Notes: a model not told the origin generated them from the letters alone. Shown: positions 7,046 to 16,107, counted from the stretch's first letter. The stretch: 53,368 bases of DNA from Clostridia bacterium (GCA_017620655.1 JAGAUT010000023.1:1-53368), one strand, 5' to 3'. A program made the numbers and translations.

Positions 7046-9280
7046 TTAATTAAACATTGACAGCTGCTTGCCGTTTGTCACGGTTGTACCCGTTGAAGGA
7101 ATCTTTGTCTTACGATAGCGGGACATTTCACGCATTTTTTCACTGCCGTCATCAACAAAAAGTGTTGCAGAGGTAATCTTCTGACCCTTTTTGAGAGTAA
7201 AGCAGGTAGCACCGCTGGAAGTTCTTGTAACCTTCTTTGTAAGAAGACCTGACGAAACAATCATCGCCTTGCCGCCGCTTGAAACAATGAGGAAATCCTT
7301 GTGGTCAGCACGTTTCTGAGCTTCGGGTACATAAAAAATTCCCACGGCTTTTGAATCGGAACTGTAAGCGTTTGTCAGCTTCTTTCTGTTAGTCTTTGTT
7401 GCATAGCAGGAAAGAGGAATAAGAACCGCTTTTCCGCTTTCAAAAATAATTGCGACATAACCGGAATAATCCTTTGTCACAATCATGGAAATACAGCTTT
7501 CATCCGCATCAAAGCCGAGTTTTGCAGGAACATAATCGCCGAGACCCGATGGCTTGATTTCATCGAAATCGTCCAGGCGCGCCTTATATGCCTGACACTT
7601 ATCCGAGAATGCAATAAGGTCATAGTCGTTGGCAACAAGCTCTTCAAACACTATGCTGTCATTTTCCTTAAGTTTCTGTTCCTCTACCTTTGCTTTATCG
7701 CTCTTTGGAGGAAGAATCTTCTTGAAGTAGCCTTCCTTTGTGATTACTACATTTACAGGGTAATCCAGAACAACCGGCTCATCGGGAACATTGGAAGAAA
7801 ATTCGTATACAATTTCCGTCTTTCTCGGTTTTGCATACTTCTTCTTAATTTCCTGAAGCTGCTTTGAAATAAGACTTCTTACCTTTCTTTCGCTCTTTAA
7901 GATGCCTTCTGTTTCCTCAATATCCTTCTCTAACTGGTCTGTTTCTTCAAGACGCTTTAAGATATATTCCTTGTTGAGATATCTTAACTTGATTTCAGCA
8001 ATATATTCTGCCTGAATTTCATCAATGCCAAAGCCCTTCATCAAATTGGGGATTACGTCTTTATCCTTTTCGGTGTTGCGGATAATCTTGATTGCCTTGT
8101 CAATATCGGCAAGAATTTCTTTAAGACCGAGAAGAAGATGAAGCTTGTCCTTCATTTTCTGAAGGTTGAAATAAAGCTCACGTTTTACACATTCACTTCT
8201 CCATGCCGTCCATTCTTCAATGATTTCACGAAGTCCGAGTGTTTTGGGACTGCCTGCAATAAGAACATTAAAGTTACATGAGAAAGAATCTTCAAGGGGG
8301 GTATTCTTTAAAAGGCGTGCCATGAGCTTTTCATGGTCTGCACCGCGTTTTAAATCTATGGTAAGTCTTAATCCTTCGAGACCTGTTTCATCTCGGATGT
8401 CGGAAATTTCCTTGACTTTTCCTTCCTTTGCCATGGCGGAAATCTTGTCAATTATGGCTTCAACCTTAGTGGAATAAGGAATTTCAGTGATTTCTATACA
8501 GTTATCCTTTTTATTATAGCTGTACTTTGCCCTTACCTTGAATGAGCCGCGTCCTGTATTATAAATTTCACGCATCTGCTCTTTATCGTAAAGCAAATAA
8601 CCGCCTGTTGTGAAATCGGGAGCCTTTATGATTTCCATTAAATCAACTTCGGGGTCTTTGATATACTCGCAGACTGCGTCACATACTTCACCCAAGTTGA
8701 ATGAGCAGAAATCCGATGCCATACCTACGGCAATACCCTTATTCGGAGAAACAAGAATATTCGGATATGCTGTCGGCAAAAGTGCCGGCTCTTTCATTGT
8801 GCCGTCATAGTTATCAATCATTTCAACAGCATCCTTATCAATACCGCCGAAGATTGTTTCACAGAACGGGTCGAGCTTTACTTCTGTATATCTCGATGCT
8901 GCATATGCAAGGTCGGAATATACCTTACCGAAGGAACCCTTTGAGTCAATAAAGGGGTGCAAAAGTGCCTCATTACCGCGTGTGAGTCTTACCATTGTTT
9001 CATAAATGGCAGCATCACCGTGGGGATTGAGTTTCATGGTCTGACCTACGACATTTGAGGACTTTGTTCTGTTGCCTGTCATAAGTCCCATTTTGTACAT
9101 TGAGTACAAAAGTTTTCTATGGGCAGGCTTAAAACCGTCAATCTCGGGAATAGCACGCGAGATGATTACGCTCATGGCGTAGGGCATATAATTTATTTTT
9201 AGTGTCTCGGTTATAGGCTGGTCGGTTACAACCGCTTCAATAACCGGCTCTTCTGTCTTTTTTGTCTTTTTCTTAGCCAA
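7046..9280 (-). CDS. Type II topoisomerase subunit A (ParC/GyrA family)
   Basis: This 744-residue protein is the DNA-cleaving subunit of a type II topoisomerase. The winged-helix/tower core has the quinolone-region-like segment around MKLNPHGDAAIYE (residues 82-94) and the catalytic tyrosine in AASRYTEVK (Tyr131). It continues through the coiled-coil tower into a beta-pinwheel. The GyrA-box (QRRGGKG) is not present, so it is closer to ParC-type decatenases than to a supercoiling GyrA. The ATPase partner (ParE/GyrB) is not next to it: upstream lie repeat B and dnaN. The first 20 residues are lysine-rich. The family is certain; the ParC/GyrA choice is not. Confidence 0.9.
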   Translation of the reverse strand: MAKKKTKKTEEPVIEAVVTDQPITETLKINYMPYAMSVIISRAIPEIDGFKPAHRKLLYSMYKMGLMTGNRTKSSNVVGQTMKLNPHGDAAIYETMVRLTRGNEALLHPFIDSKGSFGKVYSDLAYAASRYTEVKLDPFCETIFGGIDKDAVEMIDNYDGTMKEPALLPTAYPNILVSPNKGIAVGMASDFCSFNLGEVCDAVCEYIKDPEVDLMEIIKAPDFTTGGYLLYDKEQMREIYNTGRGSFKVRAKYSYNKKDNCIEITEIPYSTKVEAIIDKISAMAKEGKVKEISDIRDETGLEGLRLTIDLKRGADHEKLMARLLKNTPLEDSFSCNFNVLIAGSPKTLGLREIIEEWTAWRSECVKRELYFNLQKMKDKLHLLLGLKEILADIDKAIKIIRNTEKDKDVIPNLMKGFGIDEIQAEYIAEIKLRYLNKEYILKRLEETDQLEKDIEETEGILKSERKVRSLISKQLQEIKKKYAKPRKTEIVYEFSSNVPDEPVVLDYPVNVVITKEGYFKKILPPKSDKAKVEEQKLKENDSIVFEELVANDYDLIAFSDKCQAYKARLDDFDEIKPSGLGDYVPAKLGFDADESCISMIVTKDYSGYVAIIFESGKAVLIPLSCYATKTNRKKLTNAYSSDSKAVGIFYVPEAQKRADHKDFLIVSSGGKAMIVSSGLLTKKVTRTSSGATCFTLKKGQKITSATLFVDDGSEKMREMSRYRKTKIPSTGTTVTNGKQLSMFN

Positions 9281-9316
9281 AATTTTTTCTCCTGTTTTGG
9301 TTAATTTCTTTTTTCC

Positions 9317-9606
9317 GTTACTTTCTTAAGGAGAAAGTAACCAAAGACCTTTCGATTCTGACACCTTTTTCGTAAAAGGTGTAATTATATTTTTATTTTC
9401 TCGATTGGTGTTTCATTTTGCCGTCAATAAGGCAGACGGCAAAATGAGTGCGTATAATTTTATTCTTAATCTGAGTTTGGTCGGTTGCGTTTATGCCGAC
9501 CAAACGGTGCTTCATTCGGGCATCAGTATTGGAGTAATGCCAAAAGAATTAGTCCCGAATTATTTTCTTTTTGCTTACTTTTTCTTTTTATCAAAGAAAA
9601 AGTAAG
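9317..9606 (+). repeat. Modular hairpin repeat element, copy B
   Basis: This 290-base element fills the gap between the topoisomerase start and the dnaN stop. Hairpins in order: GTTACTTTCT/AGAAAGTAAC (9317-9341); ACACCTTTT/AAAAGGTGT (9361-9382); CATTTTGCCGTC/GACGGCAAAATG (9414-9446); GTTTGGTCGG/CCGACCAAAC (9475-9505); and CTTACTTTTTCTTT/AAAGAAAAAGTAAG (9574-9606). It is nearly the reverse complement of copy E at 47159-47442. A 66-codon frame inside it is treated as chance. Confidence 0.88.
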
Positions 9607-10719
9607 TTAACGGCTGCGTACAGGCATTACAAGCTGGAGGTAGCTTGCTTCGTCCTTCTTATCTTCGTCGCGAGGAACTATTACAAGACCTCTGCCCTTG
9701 GAGGCTATACGCATGAGAACCTTATCGTTGTCGCATGCCTTGAGGGCATCAATAAGATAATTCTGATTGAAGTTGACTTCGATAGGATCGCCTTCCATGT
9801 AAACAGGAAGAAGGTCGTTTATTTTACCCTTATCTGTTTCACAGCTGATTTTTAACTGATCGTTTGCAAACTGAAGACGTGCAGAAGCCTTTAATTTATC
9901 ATTTATAAGTGCAACTCTTTCGAGTGAAGCAATAAGGCTTACTCTGTCAACAACTGCCGTTGAATCAGGCTGGGGAACATACTTTGTATAGTCGGGAAAA
10001 TCTCCCTCAAGAAGTCTTATTAAAATAAAGAGGTTGTCAAGTGTAAAGATAATGTGCTTGTTTGAAAGCTCGCAGATGATATCCTCATCGCTGTCGTCCA
10101 TAAGACGAAGAAGATTCTGCTGTGCACGTCCCGGCATAATAAATCTTATGTCAAGCTCGGAATTTTCAGATTCGCTCTGTTCGCTTCTTACCGCAACTCT
10201 GAAGCCGTCGATTGCGGAAATTGTTATATTTTCGCTGTTAACGCTGAAAAGCGAACCCTTTAGAATAGGCTTTGTATCGTCGTTTGAGACAGCAAAAATT
10301 GTCTTTGAAATCATGTTTTTGAACTGACGGCGTGAAAGTCTGAAAGAGGAATAACCCTTTACCTCAGGCATGGCGGGATAGGAGTCGCCGCTTCTTCCGA
10401 GAATCTGGAAATCAGCATCGCCTGATGTAATTCTCATTATGTAGTTGTCGTCAACGGTAACTCTTACATCTCCGTCGGGAAGTGAATGTATAATGGGAAC
10501 AATCTGGTTATCTGCTATGATTTTTCCCTCTTTTTCAATATCAGCTTCCACTGTTGTTTTGATACCCTTTTCGATATCATAACAGTAAAGTGTGAGAATA
10601 CCTCCCTTTGCTTCAAGGAAAATTCCTCCCATGCTGGATTCAGCAGCCTTGCTGGAAGCAATTATGCTGACAGGTGTAACTGCCTTTTCAAATGCCGACT
10701 TGTCAACGGTAAAAATCAT
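9607..10719 (-). CDS. dnaN: DNA polymerase III beta subunit (sliding clamp)
   Basis: DnaN (370 residues) is the ring-shaped clamp that tethers the replicative polymerase. It begins MIFTVDKSAFEKAV and has the three clamp repeats; SGDADFQILGRSGDSYPAMP and IDGFRVAVR are typical of the second. The end MPVRSR matches the conserved MPxR clamp terminus. In most Firmicutes dnaN follows dnaA at oriC. Here dnaA is absent; upstream come a broken HAD gene and then a DnaA-box cluster. The next gene is a gyrA/parC homologue, as in many origin regions. The stop codon directly follows repeat B. Confidence 0.97.
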   Translation of the reverse strand: MIFTVDKSAFEKAVTPVSIIASSKAAESSMGGIFLEAKGGILTLYCYDIEKGIKTTVEADIEKEGKIIADNQIVPIIHSLPDGDVRVTVDDNYIMRITSGDADFQILGRSGDSYPAMPEVKGYSSFRLSRRQFKNMISKTIFAVSNDDTKPILKGSLFSVNSENITISAIDGFRVAVRSEQSESENSELDIRFIMPGRAQQNLLRLMDDSDEDIICELSNKHIIFTLDNLFILIRLLEGDFPDYTKYVPQPDSTAVVDRVSLIASLERVALINDKLKASARLQFANDQLKISCETDKGKINDLLPVYMEGDPIEVNFNQNYLIDALKACDNDKVLMRIASKGRGLVIVPRDEDKKDEASYLQLVMPVRSR

Positions 10720-10721
10720 AT

Positions 10722-11383
10722 TTATTTCTCCTCTCGGTTATTAATTACAAAATTATAAGCTTCTTTTATATCTTTACAAATTTTTATACTTTTATATTTT
10801 TTAAATTCTTCCATGTCTGTTGTTCCTGTCAGAACTCCCACAAATGGAATTTCTGCATTCTGTGAAGCAAGTGCATCCACAAAGCTGTCACCGATATAGA
10901 TTGCTTCTTCTTTATTTACTCCCAGCTTCTCCAATGCAAGCCTCAGTCCTTCGGGATGTGGTTTTACATTTTTTACGTTTTCCACACCCACAATCACATC
11001 AATAAGATGCGTTGCCGAAAACTTTAAGAGGATACTTTGTATTCTTGAATTAAGCTTTGTTGTTACAATTGCTGTTTTGTATCCTTTATCTTTTATGCTC
11101 TCAAGAACAAAAAGCGTATCTTTATAAAGTTCGGCACTGTCTACCATTACTTCATCTGCTTTTTCAATGAAATAATTCTTAAACAGTAATGATCTTTCGC
11201 TGTCCTTGTTTCCTGTCAGAGCTTTATAGGTTTCTTCAAGAGAAAGTCCTATTGTATTTTTGATTTCCTGCCTTGTTTTTTCTTTTCCGACAGTCTGTAC
11301 AATGCATTCTCTGCACTTTTTATGATACCTTCCGTCGAATCGCCGAGGGTATAATCAAAATCAAAAATTAAAGCTTTTATCAT
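10722..11383 (-). pseudogene. HAD-family hydrolase (phosphoglycolate phosphatase-like), frameshifted
   Basis: The N-terminal piece starts at 11383 with MIKALIFDFDYTLGDS, the HAD nucleophile motif DxDxT. It runs out of frame after a run of six A (minus strand; 11276-11281). The other frame continues with TRQEIKNTIGLSLEETYKALTG and reaches TTKLNS (motif II) and GDSFVDALAS (motif IV). Adding one A, or a -1 slip at AAA AAA, restores a full-length protein of about 220 residues: SEKKKTRQEIKN. All other family motifs look intact, so the break may be recent, a homopolymer sequencing error, or recoded. It ends 3 bases before the dnaN start, so the two may be co-transcribed. Confidence 0.85.
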
Positions 11384-11652
11384 TTTCGCTTTTTCCTTAT
11401 TAAAAAGAGTATATTAAATATTTTAAAGGATAGTAGTATTAGTAGTGTCGGTGCAAATTGTGGAAAAGCTTCAGACAATTGGAATTTACGTGATTTTTGA
11501 CGAAAATTATTCTTGAAAACTACCTTAAAAACAGGTGGAGTATATGTTTGAATTTTCCTGTGCAAAATGTGAAAAACACAGTGTGGATTTGTGGAAAACA
11601 AACATTGTGTAATCTTTAATGTTCAAAAGTGGAAAAAATTGTGAAAAACAGA
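11384..11652 (-). other. Origin-like region: DnaA-box cluster, TAG-triplet run, AT-rich flank
   Basis: No gene is seen in this gap. On the plus strand five sequences match TGTGNAWAA (reverse complement of the DnaA box TTWTNCACA): 11459-11467, 11559-11567, 11568-11576, 11590-11598 and 11640-11648. A sixth at 11628-11636 has one mismatch. All point the same way. At 11431-11445 is TAGTAGTATTAGTAG (minus strand CTACTAATACTACTA), resembling the DnaA-trio of Bacillus oriC. AT-rich DNA (about 11395-11429) lies beyond it. Read on the minus strand the order is boxes, spacer, trio, AT-rich DNA, HAD gene, dnaN. Function is inferred from this layout; dnaA is absent. Confidence 0.65.
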
Positions 11653-13038
11653 TTACTGCATCAGATCAAGATAGTTTCTGATTCTCGGGGGTGAACAGCT
11701 GGTGATTATATTGTTAAGGAAAAGAACGTCTGTTATACCGTTTTCGGGTACAAAATTGACGGCATTGAATGGGAAGGTCCGTATATCCGCAACATAAATC
11801 TTTTCAAAGTTGCCTGTAAGGAACGGAACAAATGCATTGCCGTACGATTCCTTGAATATGAGAAGACTTCTTCCGTTTTTGACATCCGTTTCTATTACCG
11901 ACAAAGGAATGTCTCCGCCCATAAAAACAAGATATCCGTGGGAAATGTTTGAAACACTTTTATAAACAAGAGTTCCTTTATAGGTATCAACTCCGTTTTC
12001 CCTGTAATTTGTTACGCTGTATTCATTTTTCGGAGCGTAGAATGAAACGAAATCCGGTGATTCTTTGAGATTTTTGTCGTATGTTGAGGAATAGAAAGTC
12101 CCGAGGAATTCATCTACACGTCTGTTTTCAAATTCCATCAGAGGTGTCGGTGTAAAGGAAGCACTCTTTGCAAAGGCTTCGTATGCTCTGTATGCACCGA
12201 GGGCTGTCCAATGGTGGTCGGAACGGAAATACAGATATTCGTTTCTGTCGTAAGCCTTTTTGATTTTTGAATATGCATCAACGGTTATAATTGAAGGGTC
12301 AAGATTTGCGTAAATTTCATCAATAATAGGTTTTTGCGGCTTTCCAACCTCGCCTTTATATTTTTCGGGAAGCCCGAATTCAAAGTTTGTCGGGACAACC
12401 ATGGTGTAAACATTTACGTCGGAGGGCACCGCAAGACGGTAGGTGTTGAGAATATTTACATAGTCTGCAGCAATGTCATAGCTGCCGTGAAAAATTTCAA
12501 GAGCGGTTTTTCCCACAAGGAAAAGTGCACCTGCCTGCTGGCCGGTTATTTCTGCTTCGTCAAGACCCTCGTATATATCAATATTCTGAAGTCCTTTCAT
12601 AAAGTCAATAGTAGCCTTGACTTCTTGTCCGAGAAGCGGTGTTTCATTTCCGATACTTACTTTTTTTACCTTGAATAAAGGAGTATCTACGGATTTTTTT
12701 ACTGTTTCGGACACATTTGAGTTGTTGTCGTAGAATTTTACTCCGTCGACACGAACACCTCTTAAATCTTCAAGATTTGAGGACAGCTCAACCAGGCTTT
12801 CGCGAAAAATAAAATTATCTGAAACGTACTTTGTAATATTATCTGTATATGTTCAGTCTGCAAGTGAAGAAAGTGAAAATTTCGGAAATTCCGTGAGCTT
12901 TCTTTTTTCCACAACAGAATAGTCTTTTTTAGGCAGGACAAAGAACAATATACATGCGGCAATCAGCAGTATTAAAAACAGAAATACCGTAACTGCACTG
13001 AATATATTGAATATTAGTCTTTTTTTAATTCTTTTCAT
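11653..13038 (-). pseudogene. DHHW-family membrane-anchored protein, interrupted by an in-frame TGA
   Basis: One frame runs from MKRIKKRLIFNIF at 13038 to a TAA at 11653, but codon 62 (12853-12855) is TGA. Translation on both sides is colinear (EFPKFSLSSLAD, stop, TYTDNITKYVSDNFIF), so no bases are missing. It has an N-terminal membrane helix (about residues 8-34), then a DHHW/AlgX-like SGNH domain with FRSDHHWTALGAY and a probable serine in FKESYGNAF. Relatives are linked to O-acetylation or surface-polysaccharide handling. Many genes here end in TGA, so readthrough is unlikely; this is a nonsense allele or an error. It lies 4 bases after the fur-like gene. Confidence 0.82.
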
Positions 13039-13042
13039 TATA

Positions 13043-13474
13043 CTATTTTACCGAAAGTTTTTTATCCTTTCTCAGACAACTCTGGCACACACCGTAAAAA
13101 ACAGTTTTGGAATTATCCACCTGAAAGCCGTGATGTTCAAAAATATGGCTTTCGATTGAATCAATATAGTTACATGAGGCGTGAAAAAGTTCCGAACACT
13201 TTACGCATTTAAGGTGAAAATGCATTTTGCAGTCTTCTCCGCTGTACTGGTAGCAGGCACCGCTTTCCTGATCAACGCTGTATTTAGTGACAATTCCTTC
13301 ATCCGACAGCTTCTGTACCTGACGGTAAACGGTGGTTGTTCCCACAGGAGTTCCGTTTTCTTTAAGGTATGAGCAGATATCGTCGATTGTCATGTGTCTG
13401 CCCTTGTTTTTTATGAAGCAGTCGAGGATAAGTCTTCCTTGCTTTGTACGGTAGGTTGTTGTTTTTTCAGCCAT
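13043..13474 (-). CDS. Fur-family metalloregulator
   Basis: This 143-residue protein starts MAEKTTTYRTKQGRLIL; the longer frame runs back into the lipid-kinase gene. It has an N-terminal winged helix (TIDDICSYLKENG, VGTTTVYRQVQKL) and a dimerisation domain. The histidine-rich CKMHFHLKCVKC provides sensing ligands plus the first half of a CxxC structural zinc site; CQSC near the C-terminus gives the second half. Fur-family repressors respond to iron, zinc, manganese or peroxide, and the metal cannot be assigned here. AGGAAA precedes the ATG, which lies two bases after the kinase stop codon, so the two are translationally coupled. Confidence 0.9.
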   Translation of the reverse strand: MAEKTTTYRTKQGRLILDCFIKNKGRHMTIDDICSYLKENGTPVGTTTVYRQVQKLSDEGIVTKYSVDQESGACYQYSGEDCKMHFHLKCVKCSELFHASCNYIDSIESHIFEHHGFQVDNSKTVFYGVCQSCLRKDKKLSVK

Positions 13475-13476
13475 TA

Positions 13477-14403
13477 TTATTTTGTTTCCTGTAATAATTT
13501 TTTTGAAATCTTTTCGTTCAGAATAAGTGAGAACCTGCTGTGAAGATTTGAAACAGCAATTTCGGGAGAACCCTTCTGATATTCGCCGTCGATTGTCCAA
13601 TCGACTTCGTCCTCGGTGGAAAATGTAATTTCTTTTGCCGAGAAAAAGTCAAAATATGGTGTATCAAACTTTGAGTTCTGAATTTCAATCAGAGTCTGGG
13701 TTGCTTCAACTGGATTTTTGGGATATTTTATTAGAAGCACCTCGAGAAGTCCGTCGTTCATGTGTACGGAAGTATCGTCGAATTTTACAAATCCTCCGCC
13801 TATTCTCTTGGAGTTACAGACGGCACCGAAAATGTAGTTTCCTTCAATTTCTCTGTCACCGCTTTTTGCTCTCATGTGTATAACCGGAACACTCGTAAGC
13901 TCCTTTGCGCCTTCAAGAACATATGCCAGATATCCAAAGGTGTTCTTTAAGTCTCTTGGTGTACTGTAGGAGGACTTTGTGAAAACACCGAAAGAAGCGG
14001 TGTAGGTGAAAATTCTGTCATTGAATTTACCTGCGTCAAGAACAACAGGCGTACCTTCAATTATGTCCTTTGCAGCTGTAAGCGGAGACTGGGAAATACC
14101 AAGACCTGTGGCAAAGTCGTTTGTACTGCCCGAGGGAATATAGCCGACATTCGGGGTATAATTATTCTTTATAATACCCGAAACCATTTCGTTGAAGGTT
14201 CCGTCGCCGCCGATACATACGACGAGATCTTTATTAAAGGCATATCTTTTTACGATTTCGTCTGCACCGAGGTCGGGTTTTGTCATCTGAAGCTGGCATT
14301 CATAATCGGCATTACAGAACATTTCCATAATTTCCGTAAGATGCTTATTTGATTTTTTAACTCCCGCAACGGGATTCATTATCATTAAAAGTTTCTTTGA
14401 CAT
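13477..14403 (-). CDS. Diacylglycerol kinase-family lipid kinase
   Basis: This 308-residue soluble kinase of the DagK/YegS fold probably phosphorylates diacylglycerol or a related lipid at the membrane. The nucleotide loop VCIGGDGTFNEMV and the motif PSGSTNDFA are typical. The C-terminal half is the beta-sandwich domain (FDDTSVHMNDGLLEVLLI, VDWTIDGE). The start MSKKLLMIMNPVAG is chosen because GGAGG precedes it by 7 bases, fifteen codons inside the longest frame. It is the first gene of a three-gene unit (kinase, Fur-type regulator, DHHW gene) behind a strong promoter. Confidence 0.93.
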   Translation of the reverse strand: MSKKLLMIMNPVAGVKKSNKHLTEIMEMFCNADYECQLQMTKPDLGADEIVKRYAFNKDLVVCIGGDGTFNEMVSGIIKNNYTPNVGYIPSGSTNDFATGLGISQSPLTAAKDIIEGTPVVLDAGKFNDRIFTYTASFGVFTKSSYSTPRDLKNTFGYLAYVLEGAKELTSVPVIHMRAKSGDREIEGNYIFGAVCNSKRIGGGFVKFDDTSVHMNDGLLEVLLIKYPKNPVEATQTLIEIQNSKFDTPYFDFFSAKEITFSTEDEVDWTIDGEYQKGSPEIAVSNLHSRFSLILNEKISKKLLQETK

Positions 14404-14465
14404 TGCAATGCCTCCGAGGATAAAGCAAAAATAGGTATAAATATCCACTTATAATGTTTCATTTT

Positions 14466-14494
14466 ATTATACATCTTATATTGCATTTAGTCAA
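14466..14494 (-). promoter_or_regulatory. Promoter of the lipid kinase-fur-DHHW unit
   Basis: On the minus strand TTGACT (14489-14494) and a perfect TATAAT (14466-14471) are 17 bases apart. It fires away from the histidine kinase promoter at 14546-14574. Confidence 0.85.
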
Positions 14495-14545
14495 ATACAT
14501 TTTGTGACTTTTTTACTTATTTATTATATTTAATTATTATACTTA

Positions 14546-14574
14546 TTGAAAAAAGCGGAAAAAGATAGTATAAT
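14546..14574 (+). promoter_or_regulatory. Promoter of the histidine kinase-recR unit
   Basis: TTGAAA (14546-14551) and a perfect TATAAT (14569-14574) are separated by 17 bases. The ribosome binding site AGGGGTGA lies about 28 bases downstream. Confidence 0.85.
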
Positions 14575-14615
14575 ACAGTAGGAAAGATGTTTTTTCACAA
14601 AAAGGGGTGAATTTT

Positions 14616-16097
14616 TTGCTCAAAACCATATATTCAAAATATCTTGTTTCATTTATTGCGCTTCTCGGTGTCAGCTTTTTTGCCATAGCTGTAATTATCT
14701 GTTCGGTTGTCATGACATATTCAATAAATACCAAAACCGACCTTATGAACAAAACGGCGGAAATGATTTATCTTGAAGTCAGCAACGAAATGATGACGGA
14801 GCAATGCGATTTTGAAACGGCTATACAAAAGAATACCGAAAAATACGCCGATGTTTTCCAAGTTCTGTCGGACTATTCCGAATCAAGCATTGTTTTATTC
14901 AGCACGGACGGACAGATTTTATACGAAAATGCACCCGACGATGTATTTAACAAAGCAAAAATCGGAACAGAATTTATAGACGGAATCAAAAACAGCTCTG
15001 ATTCCCCAACGCTCAGCGACCTTGGCGGTTTCTTTCTGCAGAGACGCTTCAACTACATATATCCTGTAGAGGAAGCCTCTGACGGCAACAACAAAACAAT
15101 AGGATATATCATTCTCACCTCCAGTGCGTCGGGTATGAGTCAGGTTTTCGAGCAGATAATAAAGGTAATCATAATTGCCTCGCTCTGGGTATTTCTTGCG
15201 GCAATTATCATTGTATACTTTATAACCGACAGAATTACAACTCCCATAAAAGAAATAAGCAAAGCGGTAAAAGCCTATGCCAAAGGTAATTTTGATGTTC
15301 GTATTCCGGTAAGCGGTGAAGACGAAATTGCAACTCTTTCTGAGGCTTTTAACAACATGGCATCCGACCTTTCAAAGCTCGAAAAAACAAGAAACACTTT
15401 CTTTTCGAGTGTTTCCCACGACCTCAAAACTCCCATGACAAGCATACAAGGATTTATTGAGGGTATTCAGGACGGAACAATTCCGCCCGAAAAGCATGAC
15501 TATTATCTCGGTATTGTCCTTGATGAAGTAAAAAGACTTACACGTCTTGTAAACAGTCTTCTTGATGTAACGAGAATGCAATCGGGAAGCGTCAAGCTCA
15601 ATCCCGTAAAGTTTGATGTCTGCGAAATGGCAAGACTTATACTTATATCCTTTGAGGAAAAGATTGACGAAAAGAAATTGAACATTGAATTTAACTGCGA
15701 GGATGACCCGTCAAATGTTTTTGCCGACAAGGACGCAATACATCAGGTTCTTTACAACATTGTTTCAAATGCAATGAAGTTTACTCCCGATGAGGGAACA
15801 CTGAAAATTGACATAACAAGAGCAGAGCATGATAAATACAATGTTTCTGTTTACAACACGGGTATAGGCATAAAAGAAGAAGAGCTTCCATTTATTTTTG
15901 ATTCGTTCTATAAGGCTGATTCATCCCGCGGACTTGATAAGACCGGAACAGGTCTCGGCATGTTTATAGCAAAATCCAAAATAGAGGCTCACGGCGAAAA
16001 AATCGGTGTTGAAAGCCAATACGAAAAGTATTGCAGATTCTATTTTACCCTTTCCAAAAAAGAAAAACAGGTTCAGAAACAGCTTTCTGACAAGTAA
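14616..16097 (+). CDS. Sensor histidine kinase (membrane, HAMP-HisKA-HATPase), orphan
   Basis: This 493-residue two-component sensor has two membrane helices (about residues 9-35 and 180-204) enclosing an extracellular sensing domain. A HAMP domain and a HisKA domain follow, with phospho-acceptor histidine near 268 in SSVSHDLKTPM. The HATPase_c domain has the N box NIVSNAMKFTP, the G1 box NTGIGIKEEELPFIFD and the G2 box GTGLGMFIAKS. I prefer the TTG at 14616 because AAGGGGTGA sits six bases before it; the upstream GTG at 14607 overlaps that site. No response regulator gene is adjacent; recR follows after 10 bases. Confidence 0.92.
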   Translation: MLKTIYSKYLVSFIALLGVSFFAIAVIICSVVMTYSINTKTDLMNKTAEMIYLEVSNEMMTEQCDFETAIQKNTEKYADVFQVLSDYSESSIVLFSTDGQILYENAPDDVFNKAKIGTEFIDGIKNSSDSPTLSDLGGFFLQRRFNYIYPVEEASDGNNKTIGYIILTSSASGMSQVFEQIIKVIIIASLWVFLAAIIIVYFITDRITTPIKEISKAVKAYAKGNFDVRIPVSGEDEIATLSEAFNNMASDLSKLEKTRNTFFSSVSHDLKTPMTSIQGFIEGIQDGTIPPEKHDYYLGIVLDEVKRLTRLVNSLLDVTRMQSGSVKLNPVKFDVCEMARLILISFEEKIDEKKLNIEFNCEDDPSNVFADKDAIHQVLYNIVSNAMKFTPDEGTLKIDITRAEHDKYNVSVYNTGIGIKEEELPFIFDSFYKADSSRGLDKTGTGLGMFIAKSKIEAHGEKIGVESQYEKYCRFYFTLSKKEKQVQKQLSDK

Positions 16098-16107
16098 GGA
16101 GAAGTAC

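Noticed and set aside
9405..9605. 66-codon frame inside repeat B
   Set aside because: It runs across several hairpins shared with other repeat copies, in which the frame is not kept.
12853..12855. TGA as a recoded glycine, tryptophan or selenocysteine codon
   Set aside because: Other genes here (soj, yebC, the M23 peptidase, ecfA2) end at TGA in sensible positions, and no SECIS-like hairpin or cysteine homologue was seen.
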